Source of the DNA: Batillaria attramentaria
Lineage: Eukaryota; Mollusca; Gastropoda; Batillariidae
DNA: 64,000 nt
Reading direction: 5' to 3'
Assembly: GCA_018292915.2 (NCBI GenBank)
Contig: JACVVK020000222.1
Location: forward strand, 876,501 to 940,500
Within the stretch, counting starts at the first letter, position 1; each line of letters begins with the position of its first letter. Both the position numbers and the translations under genes were made by a program. Of this stretch, positions 1 through 11,840 are shown one piece after another. The notes beneath the pieces are model-generated. The model did not search any database. It was given only the letters and a program-made list of their open reading frames with translations, and was not told the origin of the DNA.

Positions 1-46
1 GTGGGGGGATGGATGTAGGGGTGCGTCCGTGTATGTGTATATGTGT

Positions 47-217
47 ATCAGTATTCATACCCGAGTAGCCCCTGGCGCGGCCTCAACTCCCGTAAGCTAC
101 TTGTGTTGGGTGGGTGGGGGGTCTTTCTTTTGGGTTATGTTTTTTGTTTGTCGATAGGGTATGAATACTGATTGTTTGTTCTCATGCCAGATGAGCTGTA
201 GTCCCTTCTGGCATGAG
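47..217. repeat. Two inverted repeats (16 bp and 11 bp arms)
   Basis: ATCAGTATTCATACCC (47-62) is repeated inverted at 157-172. Right beside it CTCATGCCAGA (181-191) and TCTGGCATGAG (207-217) form a hairpin. Positions 1-480 otherwise contain T/G-rich low-complexity DNA and no gene. Confidence 0.8.
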
Positions 218-479
218 ACCAAACCATGTTTTTGTTTGTTTGTTTTTCAAAGGGTGGGGGATGGATGTAGCATACCATACATATAATTATATATATCATC
301 TCATATCACAGGATATTATATCATTAGGAATAATGTTGGGGGGTGTAACATGGTATTTCGCTTAAACTTTTCTGTGGCCGCGGTGCTCCCTCATAGTTAA
401 TTATTGGTCACCTGTCAAGTTACGGAGAACGCATGTATAGCATTTGACATGGTTGCATGTAGTTTTGGAGAACATCTAC

Positions 480-1465
480 ACAATAGCTAACATTGCATTT
501 ATAGTAAATCCTGCATAATGCGGACACCCAAATGACTGACTGGAGTCAAATTGGGTGCCACATTCATAACTCGCATTGCATTTACAATAAAACCTGTATA
601 AGGCGGACACCCAAATGACCGGGTTATATTGTCCGCCGCATACATAACAATTCACATTGCATTTACAGTAAAACCTGCATAAGGCGGACACTCAAATGAC
701 CGGGTCAAATTGTCCACCATGTACATAACTCACCTTGCATTTACAATAAACCCTGCATAAGGCGGACACTCAAATGGCTGGGTCAAATTGTCCGCCATAC
801 ATAATACATGTAACTCACATTGCATTTACAGTAAAACCTGCATAAGGCGGACACTCAAATGACCGGGTCAAATTGTCCGCCATACATAATACATGTAACT
901 CACATTGCATTTACAGTAAAACCAGCATAAGGCGGACACCCAAATGACCAGGTCAAATTGTCCACCATACATAATACATGTAACTCACATTGCATTTACA
1001 GTAAAACCAGCATAAGGCGGACACCCAAATGACCGGGTCAAATTGTCCACCATACATAATACATGTAACTCGCATTGCATTTACACTAAAACCAGCATAA
1101 GGCGGACACCCAAATGACCGGGTCAAATTGTCCGCCACAGATAATAACTCGCACTGCATTCACAGTAAAACCAGCATAAGGCGGACACCCAAATGACCAG
1201 GTCAAATTGTCCACCATATGTAACAACTCACATTGCATTTACAGGAAAACCTGCATAAAGCGGACACCCGGCCCAAATGACTACATAACTCACCTTGCAT
1301 TTACAGTTAAACCTGCATAAGGCAGACACTCAAATGGCTGGGTCAAATTTTCCGCCACAAACGTAACTCACATTGCATTTACAGAAATCCTGCATATGTC
1401 GGACACCCAAATGACTGGGACAAATTGTCCGCCATATACATAAGAACTCACATTGCAGTTACAAT
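480..1465. repeat. ~80-bp satellite array
   Basis: About 12 imperfect tandem units of 63-88 bp. The recurrent core is cacattgcatttacagtaaa, then cataaggcggacacccaaat and gaccgggtcaaattgtccgc. Length variation comes from the spacer after the gccatacata block. Confidence 0.92.
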
Positions 1466-3260
1466 TTACAATTTCTGAAAACATTTACATAATAGTTGAC
1501 ATGGCGTTCATCTTTTAACTGAAGCACAATATATGCATGTACATGTAGTTGACAAAGACATACTGCATAGAAGCTAAATTTAGCATCTGAGATCATTAAC
1601 ATTATAGCTGTCATTGCACTTATCTTCTGAGAACATGCAGTTGACTTTGCATTTATCGGTTCTGAGCACATAAAGTACTTGTTAACAGTGCATGCATGTG
1701 CCCTCTGAGAACATACACATGAAAGTTTAACATTGCATTTAGCTTCCAACTGACAAAAGTTAACATTTCATTTGACAAGGCGTAGATCATGCATACATGT
1801 ATCTGTGCTGGTGATCCCTTGTAGTTGTTGGTCCCGTTTGAGATACAGTGTTGAATGATACTTTTCATAAAAAGCTGTGTGCTCATTGTAAGAATGAAGA
1901 ATACATGAAAAATACTGTTGTTTTCAATTGCTGAGCAATACACTGGGATAAGGCAAGGCACTGGCAGCCTTTGCTTCTGAGAACTTACACGTAATAGTTG
2001 ACATGGCATATGGCATCTGTCGGTGAACCCTCAGCACGACAAGAATGTGCACTGATTGTGACATTACAGTTGACAGTTTTGAGCACTACCATGATTGAGT
2101 GCTCTGTATGATGCCGGACTGTGAACATTGAATTTTATGTTTTAGAGAGAGAGAGAGAGATAGTGTGTTTTTGTTGTTGTGTCAGTGTTTTTTTAAATCC
2201 TGCTACCTAGTGTGTTTGTGTGTGAATGTAAATTAAGGTCCCATGGGCTCGCCTTCAGGTGACAAGATTTAGATCTTGCTGCGGGGCTGATTTCGCTAAG
2301 CTTGCCCGCCCCCTTTTTTCTCTTTTCTTACCGTACTTCTATTTCTATTTCTGCCTCCTTTGGTCCATTCCCCTGTCTTTTGTTCCCTTAAACTCTCCTG
2401 TGGGGGAGGGAGGGGGGGCGGTGTCAGTATGTGGTTGCCTGCTGACCCTTGGACCATTAAGTAGGGGTATAATTGTATAATATTGAGTTGATTTGAATGG
2501 AAATTCCACTGCCTACATTACCCTACTATTGTATCAGTGGAGTGAACGTGTAGGTGTGCGTAAACCCATGTGTGTTAACTTAATGTAACCCTGGTCTTGT
2601 TGAATTAATTTGTCTTATGCTGAAAAAGCCATAGAGGTAGCCTGAAATATTCTGTTCTCAGCACCACCAGGGTTAACGTATATATGTACCTTTATGGCAT
2701 TGTTATACTCATGTGAAAAAGTTTGTGTTTGTATGTTTGTACAAGTATTTGAGTCAAGTTTATTTGATGGCCTGCAGTCAAGACCAGCTTTCAAGTGCCA
2801 GGCAAATATCAACATGTGCATGTGTCATATGTATGTATTCACTGAATTGAACTGAACTGGTGCCCGAAGAATTGAACAGAAACATGGTCAGTGCATCTGA
2901 CGATATTGGAAGAGGGTGGCACACAGCTGCATGGAAATTTATGTAAATTTTGATATCCTTTCCCACTTAATAATGGTGATAACAAAAATAGGGCAGCGAG
3001 GAAAAACTCATTGAAACATTCAAAGTCGAACGTTTTACGAACTTTGCTGTTTGCGTTTTGGCACACATAGCTGCTGCCCAATAGGGCTGTATGGATACGG
3101 TCTGTTAGTGCTAGCTTGAAATCCCTCTGTGGGAGCTAGGAAAACCCTTCAAGCTGGCAAGAACGATGAGTTGAGTTGGTTCGTTGAATGACACGGAGGC
3201 CGTATGAGCAAAGAGGAGGGAGAAAAAAAACACAAAAAAACACGGTCCATTGTCTTAACC
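1466..3260. other. No gene recognised
   Basis: A/T-rich DNA with scattered attgcattta-like remnants of the neighbouring satellite up to about 1750, a (GA)n run at 2144-2160 and pyrimidine-rich low complexity at 2300-2420. Short open frames lack any recognisable protein feature. Confidence 0.5.
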
Positions 3261-4040
3261 AAAAGCACTCCATGGGTTCCTCTCATTACCTGGGAGGAAT
3301 ACCAGTGGAATTGACAGGGTTGAGTGACACAGAGGCCTGAGGGAGAAGTTGGAGGGAGCACTTCGGTTCAAAATGGCACTTTATCTCAGCCTAAAAGTCA
3401 TCTTGAGAGATGAAATGTCAGATTATCTCAGCCTAAACTGAACGACTCCGTGGGTTCCACTCACGACCGGGGAGGAATTCCACTGGAGTTGTAAGGGCTC
3501 AGCGACACTGGCTGAGGTTGAGGGAGGAGGTGAGAGCATTTTGGCTGAAAATGGCACTTTATCTCAGCCTGAAATTTATAATCATCAAGAGAGAGAGAGA
3601 TGAAATGCCACGTTATCTCAGCCCAAAACGACTCCATGGGTTCCACTCTCGACCGGGGAGGCATTCCATTGGCGTTGTGAGGGTTGAGCCGGCAACACCG
3701 GATGAGATTGAGGGAGGAGAAGGGAGCATTTTGGCTCAACATGGCACTTTATCTCAGCATATCTCGAGAGAGAGATGAAATGTCATTATCTCAACCTGAA
3801 ACGACTCCATGGGTTCCACTCACGACCGGGGAGGAATTCCACTGGCGTTGTAAGGGTTGAGCGACACCGACCGGCTGAGCCGGTTGAGAGAGCATTCTGG
3901 CTGAAAATAGCACTTTATCTCAGCCTCAAAAGTCATCTCGAGAGAGAGAGAGAGATGAAATGTCATATTATGTCATCCTAAAACCTAAAACGACTCCATG
4001 GCTTTCCACTCACGACCGGGGAGGAATTCCATGGCGTTGC
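3260..4040 (+). repeat. ~185-bp tandem array with internal GA runs
   Basis: Five diverged copies, each with ccatgggttccactcacgac and the gaggaattccactggcgttg block. Anchor sequences occur near 3270, 3449, 3634, 3807 and 3999, giving spacings of about 173-192 bp. Each unit ends in a GAGAGAGA run just before tgaaatgtca. One dispersed copy is at 39540-39640. Confidence 0.88.
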
Positions 4041-4429
4041 AAGGTTGAGTGATGCTGAGGCTGAGCCAGGAGGACTGAGGGAAATGAGATGGTGCCATTT
4101 TTCTGAAGTCTCTCGAACTGACTCCTCGTAGTGTCACTCCAACTCAGTGGGAGACAGCCCACAGGCCGCGAGCTGGCAAGTAAGGAGTTTTGGCGGAGAA
4201 GCATATAGCCTTGGCTGCAACAGCAGCTATTTGGGGTCAAGGCCAGATCGGTGGAAATGGGGAAGGACTGAAGTCTATATATATGGGGAATCATTCCATC
4301 TAGGCGCAGCCTAGGCTGGGCTTGAACAGCGAACTGTGACACCCTCAGACATTTTGTCAGTATGTTCTTTTCATGTCACCAATATTGTACTGACACTGTA
4401 CACAACGTGTGTGTGTGTGTGGTACATGT

Positions 4430-5346
4430 ATTTGGTTGTTAGATTGTCATTTCTGTGATACTTTGAAGCTTTGACAAAGAAGAAAAAGAAAAAAAGAAAA
4501 TTTTTAAAAAGGAAAAAAAAGAAAGAAAAAATGCAATGAAAAGAAAAGAAAAAACAAACAAACAAACAAGATTAAAGAAGAAAATTTCTTAAAAAGAAGA
4601 AAAAAAAGGGAAAAAACATAAAAGAAGGAAAAAAAAAAAACAATACAAAAGGAAGGAAAGAAAAAGAACACTGAAAGAGAAACAAAAAGACAAAAAGCAA
4701 AATACATGTATATACCGAACCTGGTATGTTTGTGTCCACAACATTTGCATGTTATCAAGAAACATCTTCAGTTCATCAACTAGCTTCATGTCGTCAGCAA
4801 GCTTCATGTCGCCAGCAAGCTTCTTCTTGTTGTCAGCAAGCTGCTTCATTTCTTCAACAAGAACAAGTTCTCCCTCATTTCAAATTTAACATGTCTTCAG
4901 CAAGCTTCTGCATGTCTTCAACAAGACCGTTGCCGTCCTCGATCATTTCAAATTTGACATGTCATGAAGAGATCTGAAACATAAATTCTGCACAGTGATC
5001 ACTGTGGACTTGCATTGCTCATCTCACCGCAACCACTGGAAATACTTACCACAAATGCTGAAATTTCTTTTTTTCTTTTACCACTAGATTTGTATTTACT
5101 ACAGTCACTGGATATAGATAGCCTATTGTTGCTTTCTTGGCTTTGAAAAAAGCTCAGTCCAAACCAGTGATGCATATGTACTTTCACGTTGCTCTTCTTC
5201 CGTTGATGCAATAGCCATTGTTGCTGGACCTTTCCCCTATATGACTTGCCTTGGTTGTTAGATTGTTATTTTTGTGATATTTTGAAGCTTTGACAGTAAA
5301 TCGACAGAAAAAAAAATGGACATGCATAAAAAAAATTGTAAAAAAG

Positions 5347-5378
<32 letters not shown>

Positions 5379-6390
5379 CAGTGAAAAGAAAAAACAAACA
5401 AAAGACATGAAAGAAGAAAATGAGATAAATTTTTTTAAAAAGAAGAAAAAAAAAGGAAAAAACAGAAGGGAAAAAATTGAAAGGAAGGAAAGAAAAAGAA
5501 CACTGAAAGAAAGACAGAGAGAAAAAAAAAAAAAAGACAAAAAGCAAAATACATGTATATACCCGGTTTGTGTCCACAGCATTTGCATATGTTCTCAAGA
5601 AACGTCTTCATTTCATCAACCAGCTTCATGTCGTCAGCAAGCTTCTTCATGTCGTCAGCAAGCTTCTTCATGTCGTCAGCAAGCTTCATGTTGTCAGCAA
5701 GCTTCATGTCGTCGGCAAGCTTCATGTCGTCGGCAAGCTTCATGTCGTCGGCAAGCTTCATGTCGTCGGCAAGCTTCTTCATGTCGTCAGCAAGCTTCAT
5801 GTTGCCAGCAAGCTTCATGTTGTCAGCAAGCTTCATGTCGTCGGCAAGATTCTTCATGTCGTCAGCAAGCTTCTCCATGTTGTTAGCAATTATTAAGCTT
5901 CTTCATGTTGTCAGCAAGCTTGTTCATGTTGTCAGCAAGCTTCTTCATGTTGTCAGCAAGCTTCTTCATGATGCCAGCTAGCTTCATTTCTTCAAGAAGC
6001 TTCTTCAACAAGAACAAGTTCTTCCTCATTTCAGATTTAACATGTCTTCAGCAAGCTTCTGCATGTCTTCAACAAGACCAATGCCGTCCTCATTTTGAAT
6101 TTGACATGTCATGAAGAGATCTGAAACATTAATTCTGCACAGTGATGTGGACTTGCTCATCTCACCGCAACCACTGGAAATACTTCTTTACCACAAATGC
6201 TGAAATTTGTTTTTTCTTTAACCACTAGAATTGTATTTACTATATAGTCACTGGATAGATAGCCCATTGTTGCTTTCTTGGCTTTTAAAAAAGCTCAGTC
6301 CAAACCAGTGATGCATACATGCACCTTCACATTGCTCTTCTTCCGTTGATGCAATAGCCATTGTTGCTGGAACTTCTGCCTTGTATGACT
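4430..6390. repeat. Tandem segmental duplication (about 0.8 and 1.1 kb copies)
   Basis: Copy 1 (4432-5249) and copy 2 (5250-6390) share, in the same order, the start ttggttgttagattgt, the A/G-rich tract, the acatgtatataccc block, the 18 bp minisatellite, the tctcaccgcaaccactggaa block and the end caatagccattgttgctgg. The second copy is longer mainly because its minisatellite expanded. Confidence 0.9.
5605..5990. repeat. 18-bp minisatellite (cttcatgtcgtcggcaag)
   Basis: About 20 units of 18 bp or 21 bp (the latter with an added ttc), with variants gtcgtcagc, gtcgtcggc, gttgtcagc and gttgccagc. The first duplication copy has only three or four units near 4780-4830. It reads as a MKLADD-type repeat on the minus strand, but there is no coding context around it. 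Confidence 0.9.
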
Positions 6391-7960
6391 TGCAGAGATT
6401 GACCGTCCAGTTAGAACTTGTTGCACACACGTCATTGATACACTACAGGTTTAAGCTTTGGTCTGTCAAGTTACTCTTCTTCTAGCACAGTTTTGGCTTA
6501 GTACAGCTGGCGAAGATTGACCATCAGGGTAGAATTTGTGACATACACAATGTTGACACAACCAGATGTCTCTGATATACAACACAGCTTGCAGCTTTGG
6601 TCTGTCTTCACAATATGAAAAGATGGTTGAGTTACAGGTACATGAGGATGATGCTGTAGGTTGGGCCTAGAATCGGTGGGTTAAAGAGCAGAGGTATCCC
6701 AGGCAGACAGACTGGGGGCGAAAAAAGGTTCTGACAGTGGCTGACTCCTGCAGTGAGGGAGGTGGTGTGGGAGGGAGGCCACGGTACCCTGTGAGCGCGA
6801 GGGGGAAGGGGAGGGGAGGTATAATTTCCCACTTGAACCCCCTATCACTTGGTAGAACAAACACCTACGTCTGTCTTTTGGATGTTGCTGTCCTTTTTTC
6901 ATTTACTGATTTAGCAAGGACTCAAGAAAATTGATGTTTTAATGTATATTTGTGGTGTTCGCTTCCACACAAATCCTTTTTTGCCACAACTTGACAGAGC
7001 CAAATGCACACACCAACTTTAGAGAGAAAATGGGCAGCTTTATTCATGAAACACCAAAATAAAATGAACATTGATGTAATGATGTGATAAAATTGCCAAA
7101 TCATATAATCCTTGATAATGTTTGTTACCTCCGTTACCAAGGCAGCTTAACAGGTCAAATAATTGCTTACCATATACATGTATCTCTGTTTGTATGGGAG
7201 CTGGCCACCTAAAAGCAGCACAATGGCGAACGGGGTGGGAGGCGGGTCAAATCATGGGTTTTATTTTTAACTACTGTCTAGTGTTCATATTTCCCATTCA
7301 TGAATTGAATAATGAGGTAGTGTTGGGGAAGGTACATATTTTAGGTGGTTGTGTAAGTTATGCAGATCTTACAGTACATGTATACCAGGTAGGTATATTT
7401 TTGTCTGCTAGTGTAATATCAGGTGAGGACCTACAGGTCCTTGTGCATTTTGGGTGATTTTTAATTATGCAAATCTCATTACACGTATAATTTTTGGCCT
7501 GATTGCATTAAACCATGTAAGTGTATAGGTTGTGCATTTTAGGGGACTAGGTAATTATGTTGTATTTTATTTTTGCCTGCTTTTTTAATGTCAGGTAAGT
7601 ATATGCAGTAGTGCATGTTAGGTGATTGAGTATGTAGATCTTATGTGTCTGTTCGTGACAGGTGAGTACTTAGGTGGTGGCACCTGTTTAGTGATCAGTA
7701 AGCTAATATACGCAGACTTCAGCATACTGTACATGCTTTCATCTCCAATATGTGGTACTGCAATTTTGGCCGATTGTCTGGGGGTTCTCTCAATGTGCTC
7801 CAGATTCCTGCCACTCTGCTTTTGAACTATTCAGCCCACAGAAGTTAACAAGGAGGAATGGCGTCATCACTTAAAGTTGTGTATCCAAATTTCATGCCAT
7901 TTTGTCAGTACTGTTGTTTTTGTTGCTCTCTCTCTTTTCACGTCTGTAAGACCTACCAAA
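6391..7960. other. No gene recognised
   Basis: Unique-looking and A/T-rich sequence. At 7330-7700 a poorly conserved repeat of about 100-130 bp recurs (gtgcattttrggtgatt, aattatgcaaatc, tcaggtgag), too diverged for a firm period. Confidence 0.45.
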
Positions 7961-7964
7961 GACA

Positions 7965-7993
7965 CTAGATCCACTATGTTATAGCGGATCTAG
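7965..7993. repeat. Perfect short hairpin
   Basis: CTAGATCC-a-CTAT-gtt-ATAG-c-GGATCTAG forms a 29 nt hairpin with one symmetric internal mismatch. CT-rich sequence upstream and GA-rich sequence downstream continue the inverted character. Confidence 0.85.
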
Positions 7994-8029
7994 AATCATA
8001 GGCGAGAGAGAGAGAGAGGACGTTAGTTC

Positions 8030-8385
8030 CGTGAACTATAAACATTTGACGTCAGCCTCACACAGGTCATCTGGCAGAGGATGCTTGCGCATGTCTTGTG
8101 ATTTCCCAGTAAGTGGTGTGACTTCCCCGACTGAATTAATTTTTACATAAAAGGAAGATGTAGAGGGCTGGTGAAATGTTGGAGGCAGTGATGATATTTA
8201 CAGATTTGTCTGTGAACTAAACATTTAATGTCAGCCTCACGCAGGTCGTCTGACAGAGGATGCCTGTTCATGTCTTGTGAATTCCCTGTTGCTGTTTTGA
8301 CTTCCGTGGCTGAATTAATTTCTCCATAAAATTTGGCAGATCTTCCCTGAGGACTGCTGAAACGTGGACTTGAATACCTTAGATT
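8030..8385. repeat. ~187-bp tandem duplication
   Basis: Two diverged copies, from about 8030 and about 8217, share tgtgaactat/taaacattt, gtcagcctcacrcaggtc, cagaggatgc, catgtcttgtgaatt/ttccc and gactgaattaattt in the same order. Confidence 0.85.
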
Positions 8386-9815
8386 CTACTTATGAAGTCG
8401 CAAATTTGGAACTCTTTGGACCGAGGCTTCTCGCAGAAACTTGAAAAAAAATGTTTAGCTAAAATCTGTTATTCTTAACATTCAGGTATATAACAGTGCA
8501 GTAGTTCTTGTCATATGTGCAGTTGTCACACTTGACTAAAGCGCCAGGATGATGATTGTAATTTGTCTTTTCATAAAGAAGTCATTTCATAGATAGTCGG
8601 CCCCATATGCAAACCACCCCTACATCAGAAACATTTTTTTACACAAAATCTGTCAGAGCTACAGAGCTGTGCTACGAAACCCATTCAGTATAATTTGGTG
8701 ACCTTCCATGGCTTAGGACATAGCTACAATCACATCACACACACACACACACACACACGCACGCACACGTACAAACACACGTTGCACAACTCCCACCAAA
8801 ACGAATGCAGCAGCATAGTTGCACGTAAGGTGTCTATGACCCAGATTTCATTACATCACTACGTGAAAGTATGTATTGTCTGAAGAAACGTCAGTCTTGT
8901 TTTTTTATCACTGAAAATCTGCCCCATCCCATATTCTTAAAATGAAATTCTTAATTCCAAAACCTGAGCATAGCTGACCTTTCCGACCATGTGTTTGTGA
9001 TGTGTTTATGGCTGGTGTGTGAGTGAATGTGCATGATTCATGTGAGCATGCATGCTGGGTTCATTTTGCTATGTGGCACCTTGAGCCAAGCGGATGGAGT
9101 AAAGCGCCTATATTCAATCATCATTGAATTCAAATTATCATTACTAGTATGTAAACAGTGCTCTGTTTTCCAAATTTATTCACATTTCCTTTGCAGTTCT
9201 GTGTATCTGCCTCATTTCACAGGGCGTATCATATGATCCGGAGCTTGAGCGGTGTATATTTGCCTGTACTGGAGTCCTGGCTCTTGAAAATTGGTCATCT
9301 GAAGTTCTGAAGTCGGCATGGAAAACTCAGCTTGCTTAAACTTTCAACTTTTCAGGTTTAAAGAGAGTTGCTCGTTTTTATATTTTATTTAAAGGTCAAA
9401 AGCGTGTTGTTTTTTGTTGTTGTTGTTGTTTTTAGTGAAATGTTTCCAAACTGTTTTGTACTATGTTAAGCATATTTGGCAGAAGTGTTTGGACAGTATT
9501 AATTCCTTCACTTACCTTTAAAGGCATTAGCTGCCTTTTTGTATTTTCCCTGAGGTTCTAAGATGTTAGATGAACGACGGTCTCATTGAAATGCACATTT
9601 TCTTTTCAGCACATCAGTACTAGTAGCTGATTTTTTGTCCCAGTTTCCCATGAGGTTTGTCTTGTGTGGTGTGCCCTTGCTTTGTTCTAGCTCATTCCAC
9701 TTGGCATGCTGCATATCAGTTCTGGCATTGAAACTGAGACATTTTGAAGTTCTAATATCAGAGTGAAAAATTCAACCTGGCCACAATAAAATGTTAGGAT
9801 GAACATTATTTGTTA
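8385..9815. other. No gene recognised
   Basis: A (CA)n run at 8737-8760 and the SINE fragment listed separately are the only recognisable items. The rest is A/T-rich DNA with no supported coding exon. Confidence 0.45.
9000..9140 (+). mobile_element. Decayed SINE 3' fragment
   Basis: It aligns with the 3' half of the SINE at 25655-25968. Shared landmarks, in order, are tgtttatg.c.gtgtgtgag, gattca.gtgagc, ttgggttca, tttgagcc/cttgagcc and gtaaagcgcctata. The tRNA head is missing. Confidence 0.75.
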
Positions 9816-9929
9816 AATGTTGTTGAAGCCAGTTCACTTGCATATTCAGTTCATGCATCATATATCACTATCCCTTTCAGGAAACAAGTGGTGGTGTTCA
9901 GCTGAGGTAAACATATCAAATATTTTCCT

Positions 9930-10545
9930 TCTGCCTGCTGTCCTCCTGCCACCTGCTTGCTGCCTGCCTGCTTCCTTCCTGCCTGCTGCCTGCCTGCCAC
10001 CTGCCTGCCTGCCTGTTTCCTTCCTGCCAACTGCCTGCCTGCCTGCCTGCTTCCTTCCTGCCAACTGCCTCTTGCCTGCCTGCCTGCCTCCCTCCCACCT
10101 GCTGCCTTCTTGCCACTTGCTTGCTGCCTGCCTGCTTCCTGCTGCCACCTTCCTGCTTTCTGCTGCTTTCCTGCTGCCACCTGCCTGCCTTGTTCCTGTT
10201 TCCTGCTGCCACCTGCCTGCTTCGTTCCTGCTTTCTGCCTGCTGCCTTTTCTGCCACCTCCTGCCTTCCTGCCACCTGCTTCTTGCCTGCCTGCTGCCTT
10301 CTTGCCAACTGCTTGCTGCTGCCTGCTTTTTGCCTTCCTGCCACCTGCTTCCTGCTTCAGTTTTGCCTGTTGCCTTCCTGCCACCTGCTTCCTGCCTGCC
10401 TGCTTCCTGCCTGCTTCCCATGTGCCTGCTTCCTTCCTGCCACCTGCTTTCTGCCTGCTGCCTTCCTGCCACCTGCTTGTGGCCTGCCTGCCATCCCCTT
10501 GCCACCTCATTCCCACCTACCTCCCTTACACTAGCTGTTGATGCC
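9930..10545. repeat. CTGCC/CCTGC-rich low-complexity tract
   Basis: More than 600 bp of interspersed tgcctgcc, cttcctgccacctgc and ctgctgcc motifs with no fixed period, strongly asymmetric between strands (C/T versus G/A). It stays open in several frames on both strands because of composition only. Confidence 0.9.
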
Positions 10546-10819
10546 TGGTTGCTTGCTGCTGATGCTTTTGATGCATATGCTTTTGTTGCTTGCTAACTTG
10601 CTGTTATGATTGCTGTTGTTGCTTGCTTGCTTTCTGTTGGAGCTGATGTTGCTTATATACTTGCTGTAGTATAACGCTTGCTTGCAATCTGTTGGTGCTT
10701 ATGTTGCTTGCTTGCTGTACATTGTATGTTGCTCGCTTTCTATTGGTGCTTATGCTGCTTTCTGTTAGTGCTTTTATCGTTTGCTTGCTGTTGGTGCTTT
10801 TGTTGTTTGCTGTTGGTGC

Positions 10820-11348
10820 TTGTGTTGCTTGCTCACCATTGGTGCTTGTGTTGCTTGCTCGCCATTGGTGCTTGTGTTGCTTGCTCGCCATTGGTGCTTG
10901 TGTTGCTTGCTCGCCATTGGTGCTTGTGTTGCTTGCTCACCATTGGTGCTTGTGTTGCTTGCTCGCCATTGGTGCTTGTGTTGCTTGCTCACCATTGGTG
11001 CTTGTGTTGCTTGCTCACCATTGGTGCTTGTGTTGCTTGCTCACCATTGGTGCTTGTGTTGCTTGCTCGCCATTGGTGCTTGTGTTGCTTGCTCGCCATT
11101 GGTGCTTGTGTTGCTTGCTCACCATTGGTGCTTGTGTTGCTTGCTCACCATTGGTGCTTGTGTTGCTTGCTCACCATTGGTGCTTGTGTTGCTTGCTCGC
11201 CATTGGTGCTTGTGTTGCTTGCTCGCCATTGGTGCTTGTGTTGCTTGCTCACCATTGGTGCTTGTGTTGCTTGCTCACCATTGGTGCTTGTGTTGCTTGC
11301 TCACCATTGGTGCTTGTGTTGCTTGCTCACCATTGGTGCTTGTTGCTT
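10820..11348. repeat. 26-bp minisatellite with two unit variants
   Basis: Twenty exact-length units (gccattggtgcttgtgttgc + ttgctc) run from 10835 at a 26 bp period. They differ at one position (gctcGcc or gctcAcc). Flanking DNA to 10600 and 11760 contains diverged relatives (ttgctgttggtgcttttgtt). A 26 bp period cycles through three frames, which explains long Leu/Cys-rich open frames here. Confidence 0.96.
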
Positions 11349-11840
11349 AGCTGCTGTTGGTGCTTTTGTTGTTTGCTGTTGGTGTTTATGTTGCTTGTTT
11401 GCTAGCTGTTGGTGCTTATATTGCTTGCTTGCCATTGGTGCTTGTTGCTTAATTGCTGTTGGTGCTTTTCTTTTTTGCTGTTTGTGCTTATATTGCTTGC
11501 TTGCCATTGGTGCTTGTCGCTTGCTGTTGCTGCTTTTGTTTGCTATTGGTGCTTATGTTGCTTGCTCGCCATTGGTGCTTAAGTTGCTTGCTCGCCATTG
11601 GTGCTTAAGTTGCTTGCTCGCCATTGGTGCTTATGTTGCTTGCTTGCCATTGGCACTTATGTTGCATTGCTGTTGGCACTTTTGTTTCTTGCTTGCTTGC
11701 TGCTGGTGCTTTTGTTGCTTGCTGTTCATTCTTTTGTTGCATGCTGGGTTTTTATTTTATTTATTGCTGCAGCTGCTGTGTTTGATGCTGTTGCTTTTGG
11801 TTTTGCTTTTAGAGTCCAGAAGCTGAAACTGTGCTTACTG

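Noticed and set aside
5435..5886. MKLADD repeat protein or poly-Lys protein
   Set aside because: Opposite strands and several frames over the 18 bp repeat and an A-rich tract are all open. No promoter, splice sites or homologous domain.
9817..10596. Long open frames on both strands in the CTGC tract
   Set aside because: Composition effect of a C/T-only strand, which rarely forms stop codons.
10678..11826. 382-codon Leu/Cys-rich open frame
   Set aside because: It is the 26 bp minisatellite read through three frames; several frames stay open equally, without a start context or homology.
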